From NCBI GenBank assembly GCA_021157965.1, contig JAGGVO010000012.1, positions 1 to 64,000 on the forward strand: 64,000 bases of DNA. The letters are read 5' to 3'. A program made the position numbers and the translations under genes. How positions within the stretch are numbered: position 1 is the first letter of the stretch; each line of letters opens with the position of its first letter. This document shows, in pieces, positions 1 through 8,404 of this stretch. Source of the stretch: Candidatus Neomarinimicrobiota bacterium. GTDB taxonomy: Bacteria > Fidelibacterota > Fidelibacteria > Fidelibacterales > Fidelibacteraceae. Under the pieces are notes generated by a model. It was not told where the DNA came from, did no database searches, and worked only from the letters and a program-made list of their open reading frames with translations.

Positions 1-830
<830 letters not shown>

Positions 831-1076
831 ATTATTATTAGTATTATTATTCCTGTCTCAACAAATCATCTGTCGAGCTAAAACTCATATTCTCTTCTTC
901 TGCATACACCCTGTTTTTCAAAGATCGTTTCTTACTGCCTTTTTTGGGACAGCCTTAAATATTACCCGGATCTGCAATTAAAGTCAAGCGAATTTTATCT
1001 TTTTTTCGCTTCCACCGGCACAATTTTTTACCCATCCGCACCGGCCCGCACTCTCTCACAAATCCCTTATCAAAAA
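831..1076 (-). other. 16S rRNA leader with boxA-like site and ATT-rich tract
   Basis: This untranslated leader lies between the rRNA promoter and the mature 16S 5' end. An ATT/TTA trinucleotide tract covers about 826-851, next to the mature end. At 915-926 the complement reads GATCTTTGAAAA, similar to the boxA element of rRNA antitermination. The precursor-processing stem would normally involve this leader, but its partner lies beyond the window. No gene is seen here. Confidence 0.55.
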
Positions 1077-1083
1077 GCCTGAA

Positions 1084-1112
1084 ATAATACCCTATTCACA
1101 AGACAATGTCAA
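1084..1112 (-). promoter_or_regulatory. rRNA operon promoter (sigma-70 consensus)
   Basis: On the minus strand a perfect -35 box TTGACA (complement of 1107-1112) is followed by a 17-base spacer and the -10 box TATTAT (complement of 1084-1089). Transcription would start near 1077 and read leftward through the leader into the 16S gene. This is the strongest promoter match seen in the window, as expected for an rRNA operon. Confidence 0.85.
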
Positions 1113-1434
1113 AACATTTTTGCGGATTTTTAAGAAAAATTTGAGGGGGAGATTGGATGATATTTCACCCCTCGTTCCTTCACTCTATCTCCCCTTCTCC
1201 TCGGACTGAAATCCTGGGCCACTGTCGCCCCCTCTCCCCCTGCATCACTGCACACTCTGCATCAGGCGACCAGAACTCGTTCTGCCCAACTCAAAACTCA
1301 AACCAGCAAATTTTCTTCACTCTACTTATTTATTGTATACTATATTAATGCGCATTTCCAGTCTCCACTTTTTTCCCTTAAATATCCTCCGCAAAATTTC
1401 TTATATTAAAAGTCTGAATAACGGAGGTACATAC
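1113..1434. other. intergenic region between the rRNA promoter and pgk
   Basis: No convincing gene is seen. A pyrimidine-rich stretch covers about 1150-1330. A possible -10 box (TATACT, 1336-1341) lies about 95 bases before pgk, but no good -35 accompanies it, so the pgk promoter is not firmly placed. The short open frame at 1157-1348 has no Shine-Dalgarno site or recognisable product and is not annotated. Confidence 0.5.
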
Positions 1435-2634
1435 ATGGCAAGACTTACTGTCAACGATGTCAATTTCAAGGACCAGAAGGTGCTGGTCCGTGTTGACTTT
1501 AATGTCCCGGTGAATGATGCCGGTGAAATTACCAATGATTACCGAATCGTATCATCCCTGCCTACCATTCAAAAAATTCTGAATGACGGGGGATCTGTAA
1601 TTTGCATGAGCCATCTTGGCAGACCCAAAGGAGAATTCGATCCGGCTTTTTCCCTGAAACCGGTGCAAAAACGCTTATCCGAATTGCTGGGCCGGGAAGT
1701 CAAATTCGCTGAGGATTGTGTCGGCGAAAATGCGTCAAAGCTGGCCGCCTTTCAGAAACCGGGTGATGTTCTCCTCCTGGAAAATCTTCGTTTCCATAAA
1801 GAAGAAAAGAAAAATGATTCTGATTTTGCAAAAAAACTGGCTTCCTATGCCGATATGTATGTCAATGATGCCTTCGGAACCTCCCACAGAGCCCACGCCT
1901 CTACGGTGGGTGTGACCGAGTATTTCCCGAAGGTCATCTGCGGACTTCTCCTGGAAAAGGAACTGGTCTATCTGAAAGATAAAGTGGAAAATCCAACACG
2001 CCCCTATACAGCTATTCTGGGCGGGGCCAAAATCAGCGGAAAAATCGATACCATACAGCATTTGCTGAAAAAGGTAGATAACCTTTTGGTCGGTGGGGGA
2101 ATGATCTTCACCTTTTATAAAGCCATGGGCTACGAAATCGGAAATTCCCTGGTCGAAGAAGATAAAATTGATCTGGCAAAGGAGATTCTTGAAGCGGTCA
2201 AATCCTCAGGGGTCAATTTCCGCCTTCCTGTAGATGTTGTGGCAGCCGATGCGTTTGAAAATGATGCACCTGCCGTCACCGTCCCCGCAGATAAAATTCC
2301 GGCCGGAAAACTCGGATTGGATATCGGCCCCGAAACAGTTAAAGTTTTTTCAGATATCATTCAAAAGAGCAAAACCGTCCTTTGGAACGGTCCTATGGGT
2401 GTTTTTGAAATGCCGAACTTTGCCAAAGGGACAGAAGCTATAGCCAAAGCCCTGGCAGAGGCCACAGAAAAAGGAACCATCTCTCTGGTCGGTGGCGGCG
2501 ATTCAGTGGCTGCCGTGAATAAACTGGGTTACAGTGACAAAATCAGCCATGTTTCAACCGGTGGCGGAGCCTCTCTGGAACTGATTTCCGGACTTGAATT
2601 GCCTGCCGTAGCGAAAATCTCCGAAAAAGAATAA
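1435..2634 (+). CDS. pgk: phosphoglycerate kinase
   Basis: This glycolytic and gluconeogenic enzyme interconverts 1,3-bisphosphoglycerate plus ADP with 3-phosphoglycerate plus ATP in the cytosol. The 399-residue length is normal. The N-terminus carries the RVDFNVP substrate-binding motif, then SHLGRPKG, and the C-terminal half has the nucleotide-binding WNGPMGVFE and GGGDSVAA segments. The start is ATG 1435, behind a strong GGAGG at 1423-1427; the longer frame upstream lacks homology. It is first in a pgk-tpiA-secG cluster, an arrangement found in many bacteria, with a 9-base gap to tpiA. Confidence 0.98.
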   Translation: MARLTVNDVNFKDQKVLVRVDFNVPVNDAGEITNDYRIVSSLPTIQKILNDGGSVICMSHLGRPKGEFDPAFSLKPVQKRLSELLGREVKFAEDCVGENASKLAAFQKPGDVLLLENLRFHKEEKKNDSDFAKKLASYADMYVNDAFGTSHRAHASTVGVTEYFPKVICGLLLEKELVYLKDKVENPTRPYTAILGGAKISGKIDTIQHLLKKVDNLLVGGGMIFTFYKAMGYEIGNSLVEEDKIDLAKEILEAVKSSGVNFRLPVDVVAADAFENDAPAVTVPADKIPAGKLGLDIGPETVKVFSDIIQKSKTVLWNGPMGVFEMPNFAKGTEAIAKALAEATEKGTISLVGGGDSVAAVNKLGYSDKISHVSTGGGASLELISGLELPAVAKISEKE

Positions 2635-2643
2635 AGGATTCTT

Positions 2644-3417
2644 ATGCGACGTTTTTTGATTGCCGGAAACTGGAAAATGAATCATGGTCCTTCCGAATCC
2701 ATGAAATTCGGTCGGGATTTGAAAGCAAAAGGACTTCAGGATCTATCCCCCGAAATCCTCCTGTGTCCGCCTTATACATCCATCCGGGCATTGGGGGAAT
2801 CTTTGGAAGGAACACCGGTTCAAATCGGAGGACAAAACCTTCACCAGGAGCCAAAAGGTGCCTATACAGGTGAAATCTCCGGAGAAATGCTGAAAGAATC
2901 GGGATGTGAATACGTTTTAATCGGGCACTCCGAACGCCGGCAGTATTTTCATGAGTCAGATGAACTGGTTCATTCGAAAATCATCAGGGCACACGATGCA
3001 GGACTTATCCCGGTCGTATGTATCGGAGAGACCCTGGAAGAACGGGAAAAGGAAATCACAAAGGATGTGATCACCCATCAGTTGAAAAGAGCTTTAGAAG
3101 GATTAATCCCGGAAATCATGAACACCCTTGTTTTGGCATACGAACCGGTATGGGCCATCGGGACGGGCAAAACGGCCACTGCCGGACAGGCACAGGAAGT
3201 CCATATCCTGATCCGAAAAATCCTGAAGGAGTCCTTTGGTGCCGAAATCAGTGAAAAAACCCGCATACTATACGGGGGCAGTGCCAAACCCAATAATGCG
3301 GAAGAACTCCTGTCCGAGGCTGATATAGACGGACTCCTCATTGGTGGCGCCAGCCTGGAAACTGAAGATTTTTATACCATTATCAGTATTGCCCATCAAC
3401 TTATGAATAAAGGATAA
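2644..3417 (+). CDS. tpiA: triosephosphate isomerase
   Basis: It interconverts dihydroxyacetone phosphate and glyceraldehyde 3-phosphate. The 257-residue protein has the N-terminal GNWKMN with the catalytic Lys, IGHSERR with the electrophilic His, the AYEPVWAIGTGK active-site Glu and loop 6, and the YGGSAKPNN phosphate-binding segment. An AAGGA ribosome site precedes the ATG. It lies between pgk and secG with gaps of 9 and 5 bases, so the three are almost certainly co-transcribed. Confidence 0.98.
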   Translation: MRRFLIAGNWKMNHGPSESMKFGRDLKAKGLQDLSPEILLCPPYTSIRALGESLEGTPVQIGGQNLHQEPKGAYTGEISGEMLKESGCEYVLIGHSERRQYFHESDELVHSKIIRAHDAGLIPVVCIGETLEEREKEITKDVITHQLKRALEGLIPEIMNTLVLAYEPVWAIGTGKTATAGQAQEVHILIRKILKESFGAEISEKTRILYGGSAKPNNAEELLSEADIDGLLIGGASLETEDFYTIISIAHQLMNKG

Positions 3418-3422
3418 ACAAT

Positions 3423-3779
3423 ATGCTGACTTTTGTAATTATCATTCTTGTGATTGTCAGTCTGCTTCTGGTTTCGTCCATTCTCATGCAATCTTCCAAA
3501 GGCGGAGGCCTTGGCGGATCTGCTTTTGGCGGCGGTATGGGAGGACTTAACAGTGTATTAGGCGGACGCAACGCAGCAAGTTTTCTGGCCAAAGCCACGA
3601 AATATCTGGCCATTGTCTTTTTCATCCTCATTATTCTCATTAATTTCATGGTCCGGGGATCCAAGACCCAGAAAAGTGTGGTTCTGGAACAGGCAAAAAA
3701 AGGGGTTGTCACCCCTTCCTCCTCTCTGCCCAGACCGGCCGGAATAGATATCGAAGAGCCGAAGGTACCCGCAGAGTAA
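3423..3779 (+). CDS. secG: preprotein translocase subunit SecG
   Basis: SecG is the small, non-essential partner of SecYE in the inner-membrane translocon. The 118-residue protein has two hydrophobic segments (about residues 2-22 and 57-77). They flank a Gly-rich loop (SSKGGGLGGSAFGGGMGG) and the NSVLGGRNA motif typical of the family. The C-terminal tail is hydrophilic. It ends the pgk-tpiA-secG cluster. No T-tracted terminator is obvious after it, although an imperfect inverted repeat lies at about 3787-3823. Confidence 0.95.
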   Translation: MLTFVIIILVIVSLLLVSSILMQSSKGGGLGGSAFGGGMGGLNSVLGGRNAASFLAKATKYLAIVFFILIILINFMVRGSKTQKSVVLEQAKKGVVTPSSSLPRPAGIDIEEPKVPAE

Positions 3780-3866
3780 TAAAAAGCGGCAATTCCGACG
3801 AAAAATTTTGTAGAATTGCTGATGTAAAGAGTTTAGATTCCCACAGTTTTTTTACATGGGAACCCT

Positions 3867-3950
3867 GCCCAGGTGGTGAAACAGGCAGACACACTATCTT
3901 GAGGGGGTAGCGCCCTACCGGGCATGCGGGTTCAAATCCCGCCCTGGGCA
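3867..3950 (+). tRNA. tRNA-Leu (anticodon GAG)
   Basis: The 84-base gene folds with acceptor stem GCCCAGG/CCTGGGC, a D-arm GGTGAAACAGGCAGAC, and an anticodon stem CTATC/GGTAG holding loop TTGAGGG, which gives anticodon GAG. The long variable arm is typical of class II Leu tRNAs, and the T-arm contains GGTTCAAATCC. The discriminator base is A and CCA is not fully encoded (the gene continues CAAAAC). The downstream TPR gene starts only 38 bases later, so read-through into it is plausible. Confidence 0.95.
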
Positions 3951-3988
3951 CAAAACATTTGGAAACTGTAACAAAAACAGGAATAATG

Positions 3989-5323
3989 ATGGCTATGAAA
4001 CACAAAATACTGATCGTATCAGTTTTATTGCTGATATTTGGATTGTCCGCACCAGGACAAGATTTGGCTGCCCTCCAAAACCAGATTGATCAGGCAAAAG
4101 CTTTGCTGGAAAATAACGACCTGATGAGTGCGGAAATGTTCTTACAACAGGTATTGGTACAAGACTCAAGTTTCGCACCGGCCTACTTCCTTTTACATGA
4201 AATTGAATTGCGACGGGGAAATCTGACCGAAGCCCAACAGGCCGTCCGAAAAGCAATCGATTTTAATCCAACCGATGAAACCTACCGGGAACGTTTCGAT
4301 CAAATCCGGGATCTGGTAAATATGATCCGTGACGGCCAGCGAGAATATGATAGCGGAAAACCGGAAAACGCAAAGCGTGTATACCTCCAAATAACCGAGA
4401 AATATCCCGATTTTGCAGATACTTATTATCGTCTTGGCGTGATTGCCCTATTACAGGATGATCATGAAGCCGCTTTAAAATATTATGATAAAGCCATAGA
4501 ACTGAGTGGTGGCGATGAAAAATATACTCGAGCCAAACGGGTGATGGTGCAGAAATATTACCAGGACGGACTGAATGCCTATAAGATCAATGACCTTAAA
4601 ACAGCAGAAGAAAAGCTGAGGGTCGCTATCTCCATTGATTCCACCTTCTCGACAGCCTACCAGCTCCTTGGTGCTATCAAACGTAAGGCCGGCGATATAG
4701 AAAAAGCCATCGATTATTTGCGGCAGGGGATCGATGCCAATGCGAATGATGAGGCTCTCCGTTATAATCTGGCGATTTATTTACAGAATATCGGAGATCA
4801 TCTCAAGGCTCTGGAGCAATTGAAAGAAAGTGTCAGAATCAATCCTAATTATGTTAAAGCCTATACGGTTATGGGACGGATTTACCTCAGCAGAAAAAAC
4901 CTGAAAGAAGCCGAAGCAAGCTATGCAAAAGCGGTATCCCTCGATAAAACTTCCGCCACGGCCTGGGAAGGTTATGGCGCCGTGTTGATGGAACAAAATC
5001 GTTACGAAGAGGCTGTTGAAGCCCTGAAAAATGCCGCTAAATATTCACCGCGGAATGCTCAGGTATACTATCGCCTGGCGGAAACATACAATTATCTGAA
5101 AAAATATGAACTGGCTATTGAAGCAGCTAAAAATGCAACCAAAATTAATTCCAACTTTGGCGCGGCCTGGTATGAAATGGGTATGTCTTATGCCCTTATG
5201 GGCAATAATGATGATGCAATCAACGCCTTCAACCGGGCCCGGCTCGATGCCAAATGGCGTAAAGTAGCCGAATATGAGATTGAACAGATCCGGAAAGGCA
5301 AACCCGTCAGCCGGCAACAGTAA
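3989..5323 (+). CDS. exported tetratricopeptide-repeat protein
   Basis: The product is about 444 residues. A Lys-started hydrophobic signal peptide (KHKILIVSVLLLIFGLSAPGQ) is followed by around ten TPR units covering most of the chain, recognisable by repeated pairs such as AYFLLHEIELRRGN and ALKYYDKAIELSG. A periplasmic scaffold role is inferred; no enzymatic motif is seen. Of several in-frame ATGs (3959, 3986, 3989, 3995), 3989 has the best spacing (6 bases) from AGGA at 3979-3982. A strong terminator follows at 5342-5367. Confidence 0.85.
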   Translation: MAMKHKILIVSVLLLIFGLSAPGQDLAALQNQIDQAKALLENNDLMSAEMFLQQVLVQDSSFAPAYFLLHEIELRRGNLTEAQQAVRKAIDFNPTDETYRERFDQIRDLVNMIRDGQREYDSGKPENAKRVYLQITEKYPDFADTYYRLGVIALLQDDHEAALKYYDKAIELSGGDEKYTRAKRVMVQKYYQDGLNAYKINDLKTAEEKLRVAISIDSTFSTAYQLLGAIKRKAGDIEKAIDYLRQGIDANANDEALRYNLAIYLQNIGDHLKALEQLKESVRINPNYVKAYTVMGRIYLSRKNLKEAEASYAKAVSLDKTSATAWEGYGAVLMEQNRYEEAVEALKNAAKYSPRNAQVYYRLAETYNYLKKYELAIEAAKNATKINSNFGAAWYEMGMSYALMGNNDDAINAFNRARLDAKWRKVAEYEIEQIRKGKPVSRQQ

Positions 5324-5341
5324 AATCCGGTAAAAATTTTC

Positions 5342-5367
5342 AAGGGGAGTAAATCTCCCCTTTTTTT
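5342..5367 (+). terminator. rho-independent terminator after the TPR gene
   Basis: The stem AAGGGGAG/CTCCCCTT encloses loop TAAAT and is followed by a run of seven T. It sits 19 bases after the TPR stop codon and just before the next gene's promoter. Confidence 0.9.
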
Positions 5368-5381
5368 ATTACATTAATTTT

Positions 5382-5394
5382 TATATTTTCATAC
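5382..5394 (+). promoter_or_regulatory. -10 box of a possibly leaderless HAD/acpS operon
   Basis: TATATT at 5382-5387 lies exactly seven bases before the ATG at 5395, and no Shine-Dalgarno sequence occurs between the preceding terminator and the start. Initiation about seven bases after the -10 box would begin the transcript at the AUG. No good -35 box is seen at 17 bases. Confidence 0.4.
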
Positions 5395-6087
5395 ATGAAA
5401 GTCAAGGCAGTGATTCTGGATCTGGATAACACCCTGATGGATTTCGGCCATCTGAAAGCCAATTCCATCCGGGGAGCCATTACAGGAATGATTGAGGCCG
5501 GCATGGCCATTAATGAGGAAAAAGCTTTTGAAGAAATCATGGCCATCTATAAGGCGAAAGGCTGGGAATACCAGAAGGTTCTGGACGAATTCATCATCAA
5601 TCATGAAGGATTCCTGAATTATCAATACCTGGCTGCCGGCATTACCCACTACCGAAAAGCCCGTGAAGCCCAACTAAAACCCTATCCCACAGTTTTTTCA
5701 ACACTGATCACCCTGATTAAAAGGGGAATTAAACTAGCAATCGTGTCAGACGCACCGGCCCGGGAAGCATGGCTTCGGCTTTATCAGTTGAATCTCCATC
5801 GCCTTTTTGATGTGGTTGTGACTTTTGATGATACCGGAATGGCAAAACCGTCTCCTGATCCCTTTAAACTGGCTCTGAAAAAACTCGGACTCACTCCCCG
5901 GGATGTGATGATGGTGGGAGACTGGCCTGAAAGAGATATGGAAGGTGCCCGTCAGATGGGTATTCGTTCCATTTTTGCACGGTATGGTGATCTTTTTGAT
6001 ACCATCCATTCCGGTGCTGATTATGAAATATGCCGGTTCGATGAAATCCTTAAAATTATCGGAAAAATCGAATCAACCCATGATTGA
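5395..6087 (+). CDS. HAD-superfamily hydrolase
   Basis: This is a 230-residue haloacid dehalogenase-type phosphatase. Motif I, DLDNTLMDF (residues 9-17), supplies the nucleophilic Asp. Motif II is the Ser in IVSDAP, motif III the Lys in MAKPSPDPF, and motif IV VGDWPERDMEGA. A helical cap sits between motifs I and II. The family includes phosphoglycolate phosphatase-like and nucleotidase-like enzymes; the substrate cannot be told from sequence. It opens a long run of overlapping genes, its 3' end overlapping acpS by 8 bases. Confidence 0.88.
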   Translation: MKVKAVILDLDNTLMDFGHLKANSIRGAITGMIEAGMAINEEKAFEEIMAIYKAKGWEYQKVLDEFIINHEGFLNYQYLAAGITHYRKAREAQLKPYPTVFSTLITLIKRGIKLAIVSDAPAREAWLRLYQLNLHRLFDVVVTFDDTGMAKPSPDPFKLALKKLGLTPRDVMMVGDWPERDMEGARQMGIRSIFARYGDLFDTIHSGADYEICRFDEILKIIGKIESTHD

Positions 6088-6454
6088 AACAGGCATCGAC
6101 ATCGTTGAAGTATCACGTGTCCAGCAGGTCATTAGCCGGCATGGAGATCATTTTCTGAAAAAAATATTCCACCCCGAAGAAATCTCCTATTGTGAGTCGA
6201 GAGTCCGAAAATACGAGCACTATGCCGTGCGTTTCGCCGCCAAAGAAGCCTGCCGGAAAGCCCTCTTATCCCATTTATCTTATCATCCGGCCTGGACGGA
6301 TATGTTTGTGGTTAACGATCAGGATGGGAAACCCTTTCTTTACTTACAAGAAAAAATTATGAATGCCCTGACAATCCGTCAAATATCCGTCAGCCTGAGC
6401 CATACCCGGGATCTGGCAACAGCTGTTGTCTTTCTTGAGATTGGAGAAGAATAA
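6080..6454 (+). CDS. acpS: holo-[acyl-carrier-protein] synthase
   Basis: It transfers 4'-phosphopantetheine from CoA to the serine of acyl carrier protein. The 124-residue size is typical of the trimeric AcpS type. Motifs present are GIDIVEVSR (metal-binding Asp) near the start, HPEEISYCESR, and RFAAKEACRKAL with the second metal ligand Glu. The start at ATG 6080 is chosen because it gives the canonical N-terminus and overlaps the HAD stop; the longer frame from 5945 lies in the upstream gene. Its stop overlaps the nnr start (TAATG). Confidence 0.95.
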   Translation: MIETGIDIVEVSRVQQVISRHGDHFLKKIFHPEEISYCESRVRKYEHYAVRFAAKEACRKALLSHLSYHPAWTDMFVVNDQDGKPFLYLQEKIMNALTIRQISVSLSHTRDLATAVVFLEIGEE

Positions 6455-7995
6455 TGAAACTTCGTGTTGTATCTTCTGAAGAAGCCGGACTGATAGACCG
6501 GTATACCATGGGAACAGAGGGTGTGGACGGAAAAGTCCTGATGAAAAAAGCCGGAATGTCTGTCGCTGATGCGGTTTTTGAAATATGCCAGACACAACGC
6601 ATTTCCCGCTGTCAGATTTTTTGTGGAAAGGGAAATAACGGCGGAGATGGTGCCGTGGCTGCCCGGGAACTTCACCTGAAAGGAATGACCGTGGATGTGT
6701 TCATGACTGCCGAGCCAGACACATACATGGGAGACGCTGCCTGGCACATAAAAAATATGCTCCAATCCGGAATCAAGCCCCTTGTTGTAAAAGATGCAGA
6801 TATCCTGAAAAACCGCTTGTTTTCTGATTCTGTCTGGGTGGATGCCCTGTTGGGTACCGGACTTCGGAACACCGTACGGGGATTGAATCTTTCCATTCTT
6901 AAGATTTTAACTGACAAACACCGCAATCAGCCTGTTGTGGCTGTGGATTTGCCCTCTGGTTTAGACGGTACAAACGGCCATCCCCTCGGACCGGTGCTAC
7001 GGGCTGATAAAACCGTAACCATGGGATTTTATAAGGCCGGATTATTTCTCAATGAGGGAAAATTCCTTAGCGGGGATATATTACTCACGGACCTTGGATA
7101 TTCTGAGAAAGCCCTACAACAGGCAGCACCCACTTTTTTATGTACTGATGCGGTGATTCGCTCTCTCATGCTGCCTGTCCGGGGAACAGACCACAAATAT
7201 TCCCGTGGACAAGCTGTCTGCATCGGCGGTCATGGTGAAATGCCTGGTGCAATCACACTGGCCGTCCTGAGTGCCATCCGCGCCGGTGCAGGCATGGTCA
7301 GAGCACTCATCCCCAAAGGTGTATCACAGGTCATCTACAGTCATGCACCTGAAATTCTTTGCCATACCGGCCATAACGATCATTTGTCCCCTGAAGATAT
7401 CCACCTGTGGCATACATTGAAAAAACGGACAAAGGCTGTGCTCATCGGTCCCGGTTTGGGACGGCACGAAGAGACAAAGCACTTTGTAAAACAGATACTG
7501 AGAGAGCTCGATATCCCGGCCGTCCTGGATGCCGATGCCATAAGCAGTGTCAATTCCGGAGAAATAAACCACACAGCGGTCCCCCTTATTCTGACCCCCC
7601 ATGCCGGGGAATTTCTTGGGTTGACATCCATTCCGGAAAAACAACTTCAATCAGATCCTGTGAGTACCCTTCGGGAAACTGTTAAAAAAACGGGGAAAAT
7701 CATCCACCTGAAAGGGTCCACAAGCATGACCGGTTTCCCTGATGGGCAAATTTACATCCATCCATTCAATTCACCCGGTATGGCCACTGCAGGGTCCGGA
7801 GATGTCCTGGGAGGTATCATAACATCCCTGCTGGCTCAAGGCTTATCACCGGAAGCCGCAACCCTTTGCGGAGCCCATTTTCACGGACTTGCCGGAATAA
7901 AAGCGGCAGAAACCATGGGTTGCCGGGGTATGATTGCCGGTGATCTGATCCAATCTTTACCTAAGGTAATGAAAGAATATGAATTTATTAAATAA
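6454..7995 (+). CDS. nnr: bifunctional NAD(P)H-hydrate epimerase/dehydratase
   Basis: This metabolite-repair enzyme interconverts R- and S-NAD(P)HX (N-terminal YjeF_N domain, about residues 1-215) and dehydrates S-NAD(P)HX using ADP (C-terminal ribokinase-like domain, about 230-510). Evidence is CGKGNNGGDGAVAAREL in the epimerase, and VLDADAIS, LTPHAGEF and GSGDVLGGII in the dehydratase. The 513-residue length is normal for the fused form. A GGAGAAG site precedes the ATG, which overlaps the acpS stop. Confidence 0.96.
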   Translation: MKLRVVSSEEAGLIDRYTMGTEGVDGKVLMKKAGMSVADAVFEICQTQRISRCQIFCGKGNNGGDGAVAARELHLKGMTVDVFMTAEPDTYMGDAAWHIKNMLQSGIKPLVVKDADILKNRLFSDSVWVDALLGTGLRNTVRGLNLSILKILTDKHRNQPVVAVDLPSGLDGTNGHPLGPVLRADKTVTMGFYKAGLFLNEGKFLSGDILLTDLGYSEKALQQAAPTFLCTDAVIRSLMLPVRGTDHKYSRGQAVCIGGHGEMPGAITLAVLSAIRAGAGMVRALIPKGVSQVIYSHAPEILCHTGHNDHLSPEDIHLWHTLKKRTKAVLIGPGLGRHEETKHFVKQILRELDIPAVLDADAISSVNSGEINHTAVPLILTPHAGEFLGLTSIPEKQLQSDPVSTLRETVKKTGKIIHLKGSTSMTGFPDGQIYIHPFNSPGMATAGSGDVLGGIITSLLAQGLSPEAATLCGAHFHGLAGIKAAETMGCRGMIAGDLIQSLPKVMKEYEFIK

Positions 7996-8398
7996 TAAAT
8001 ATACAATTATTTCTATAGTTTATCTTAGTCTGATCTTTATTCAGTCTTCCATTCCTTCAGAGCGAATCCCGCACATGACAATTTTAACTTTTGACAAACT
8101 TATTCATGCAATTATCTATTTTATAGCAGCGATTCTAATCTACCTTGCCATCAGGGAACACCGTCCTTTCGATACAGGGAAAATCGCCTTGCTGACCTTT
8201 ACCATAACGGTCTTCTACGGGCTCTCCGATGAAATACACCAATACTTTGTCCCGGGCCGTCATGCCAGTTTCCGGGATTTTCTGGCTGATACAGCCGGAG
8301 TAACGGCGGGACTCCTGATAGTACATGTCATCCGGAAAAGATATTTCAACAGCAATAGTGATCATCTCAAAAACATGAACCATTCACAGGAGCTTTGA
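7979..8398 (+). CDS. VanZ-family membrane protein
   Basis: This 139-residue inner-membrane protein has about four hydrophobic segments. Conserved features are a first helix ending QSSIPSE, FDKLIHAIIYF, and the SDEIHQYFVPGRHASFRDFLADTAG signature of VanZ-like proteins. Some relatives affect glycopeptide sensitivity, but most have no known role and none is implied here. It overlaps the end of nnr by 17 bases and precedes recN by 6 bases. The ribosome site is weak (AAGG, distant), which suggests translational coupling. Confidence 0.85.
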   Translation: MNLLNNKYTIISIVYLSLIFIQSSIPSERIPHMTILTFDKLIHAIIYFIAAILIYLAIREHRPFDTGKIALLTFTITVFYGLSDEIHQYFVPGRHASFRDFLADTAGVTAGLLIVHVIRKRYFNSNSDHLKNMNHSQEL

Positions 8399-8404
8399 TC
8401 ATCC

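Noticed and set aside
1157-1348. 63-codon open frame upstream of pgk
   Set aside because: No ribosome site, low-complexity composition and no recognisable product.
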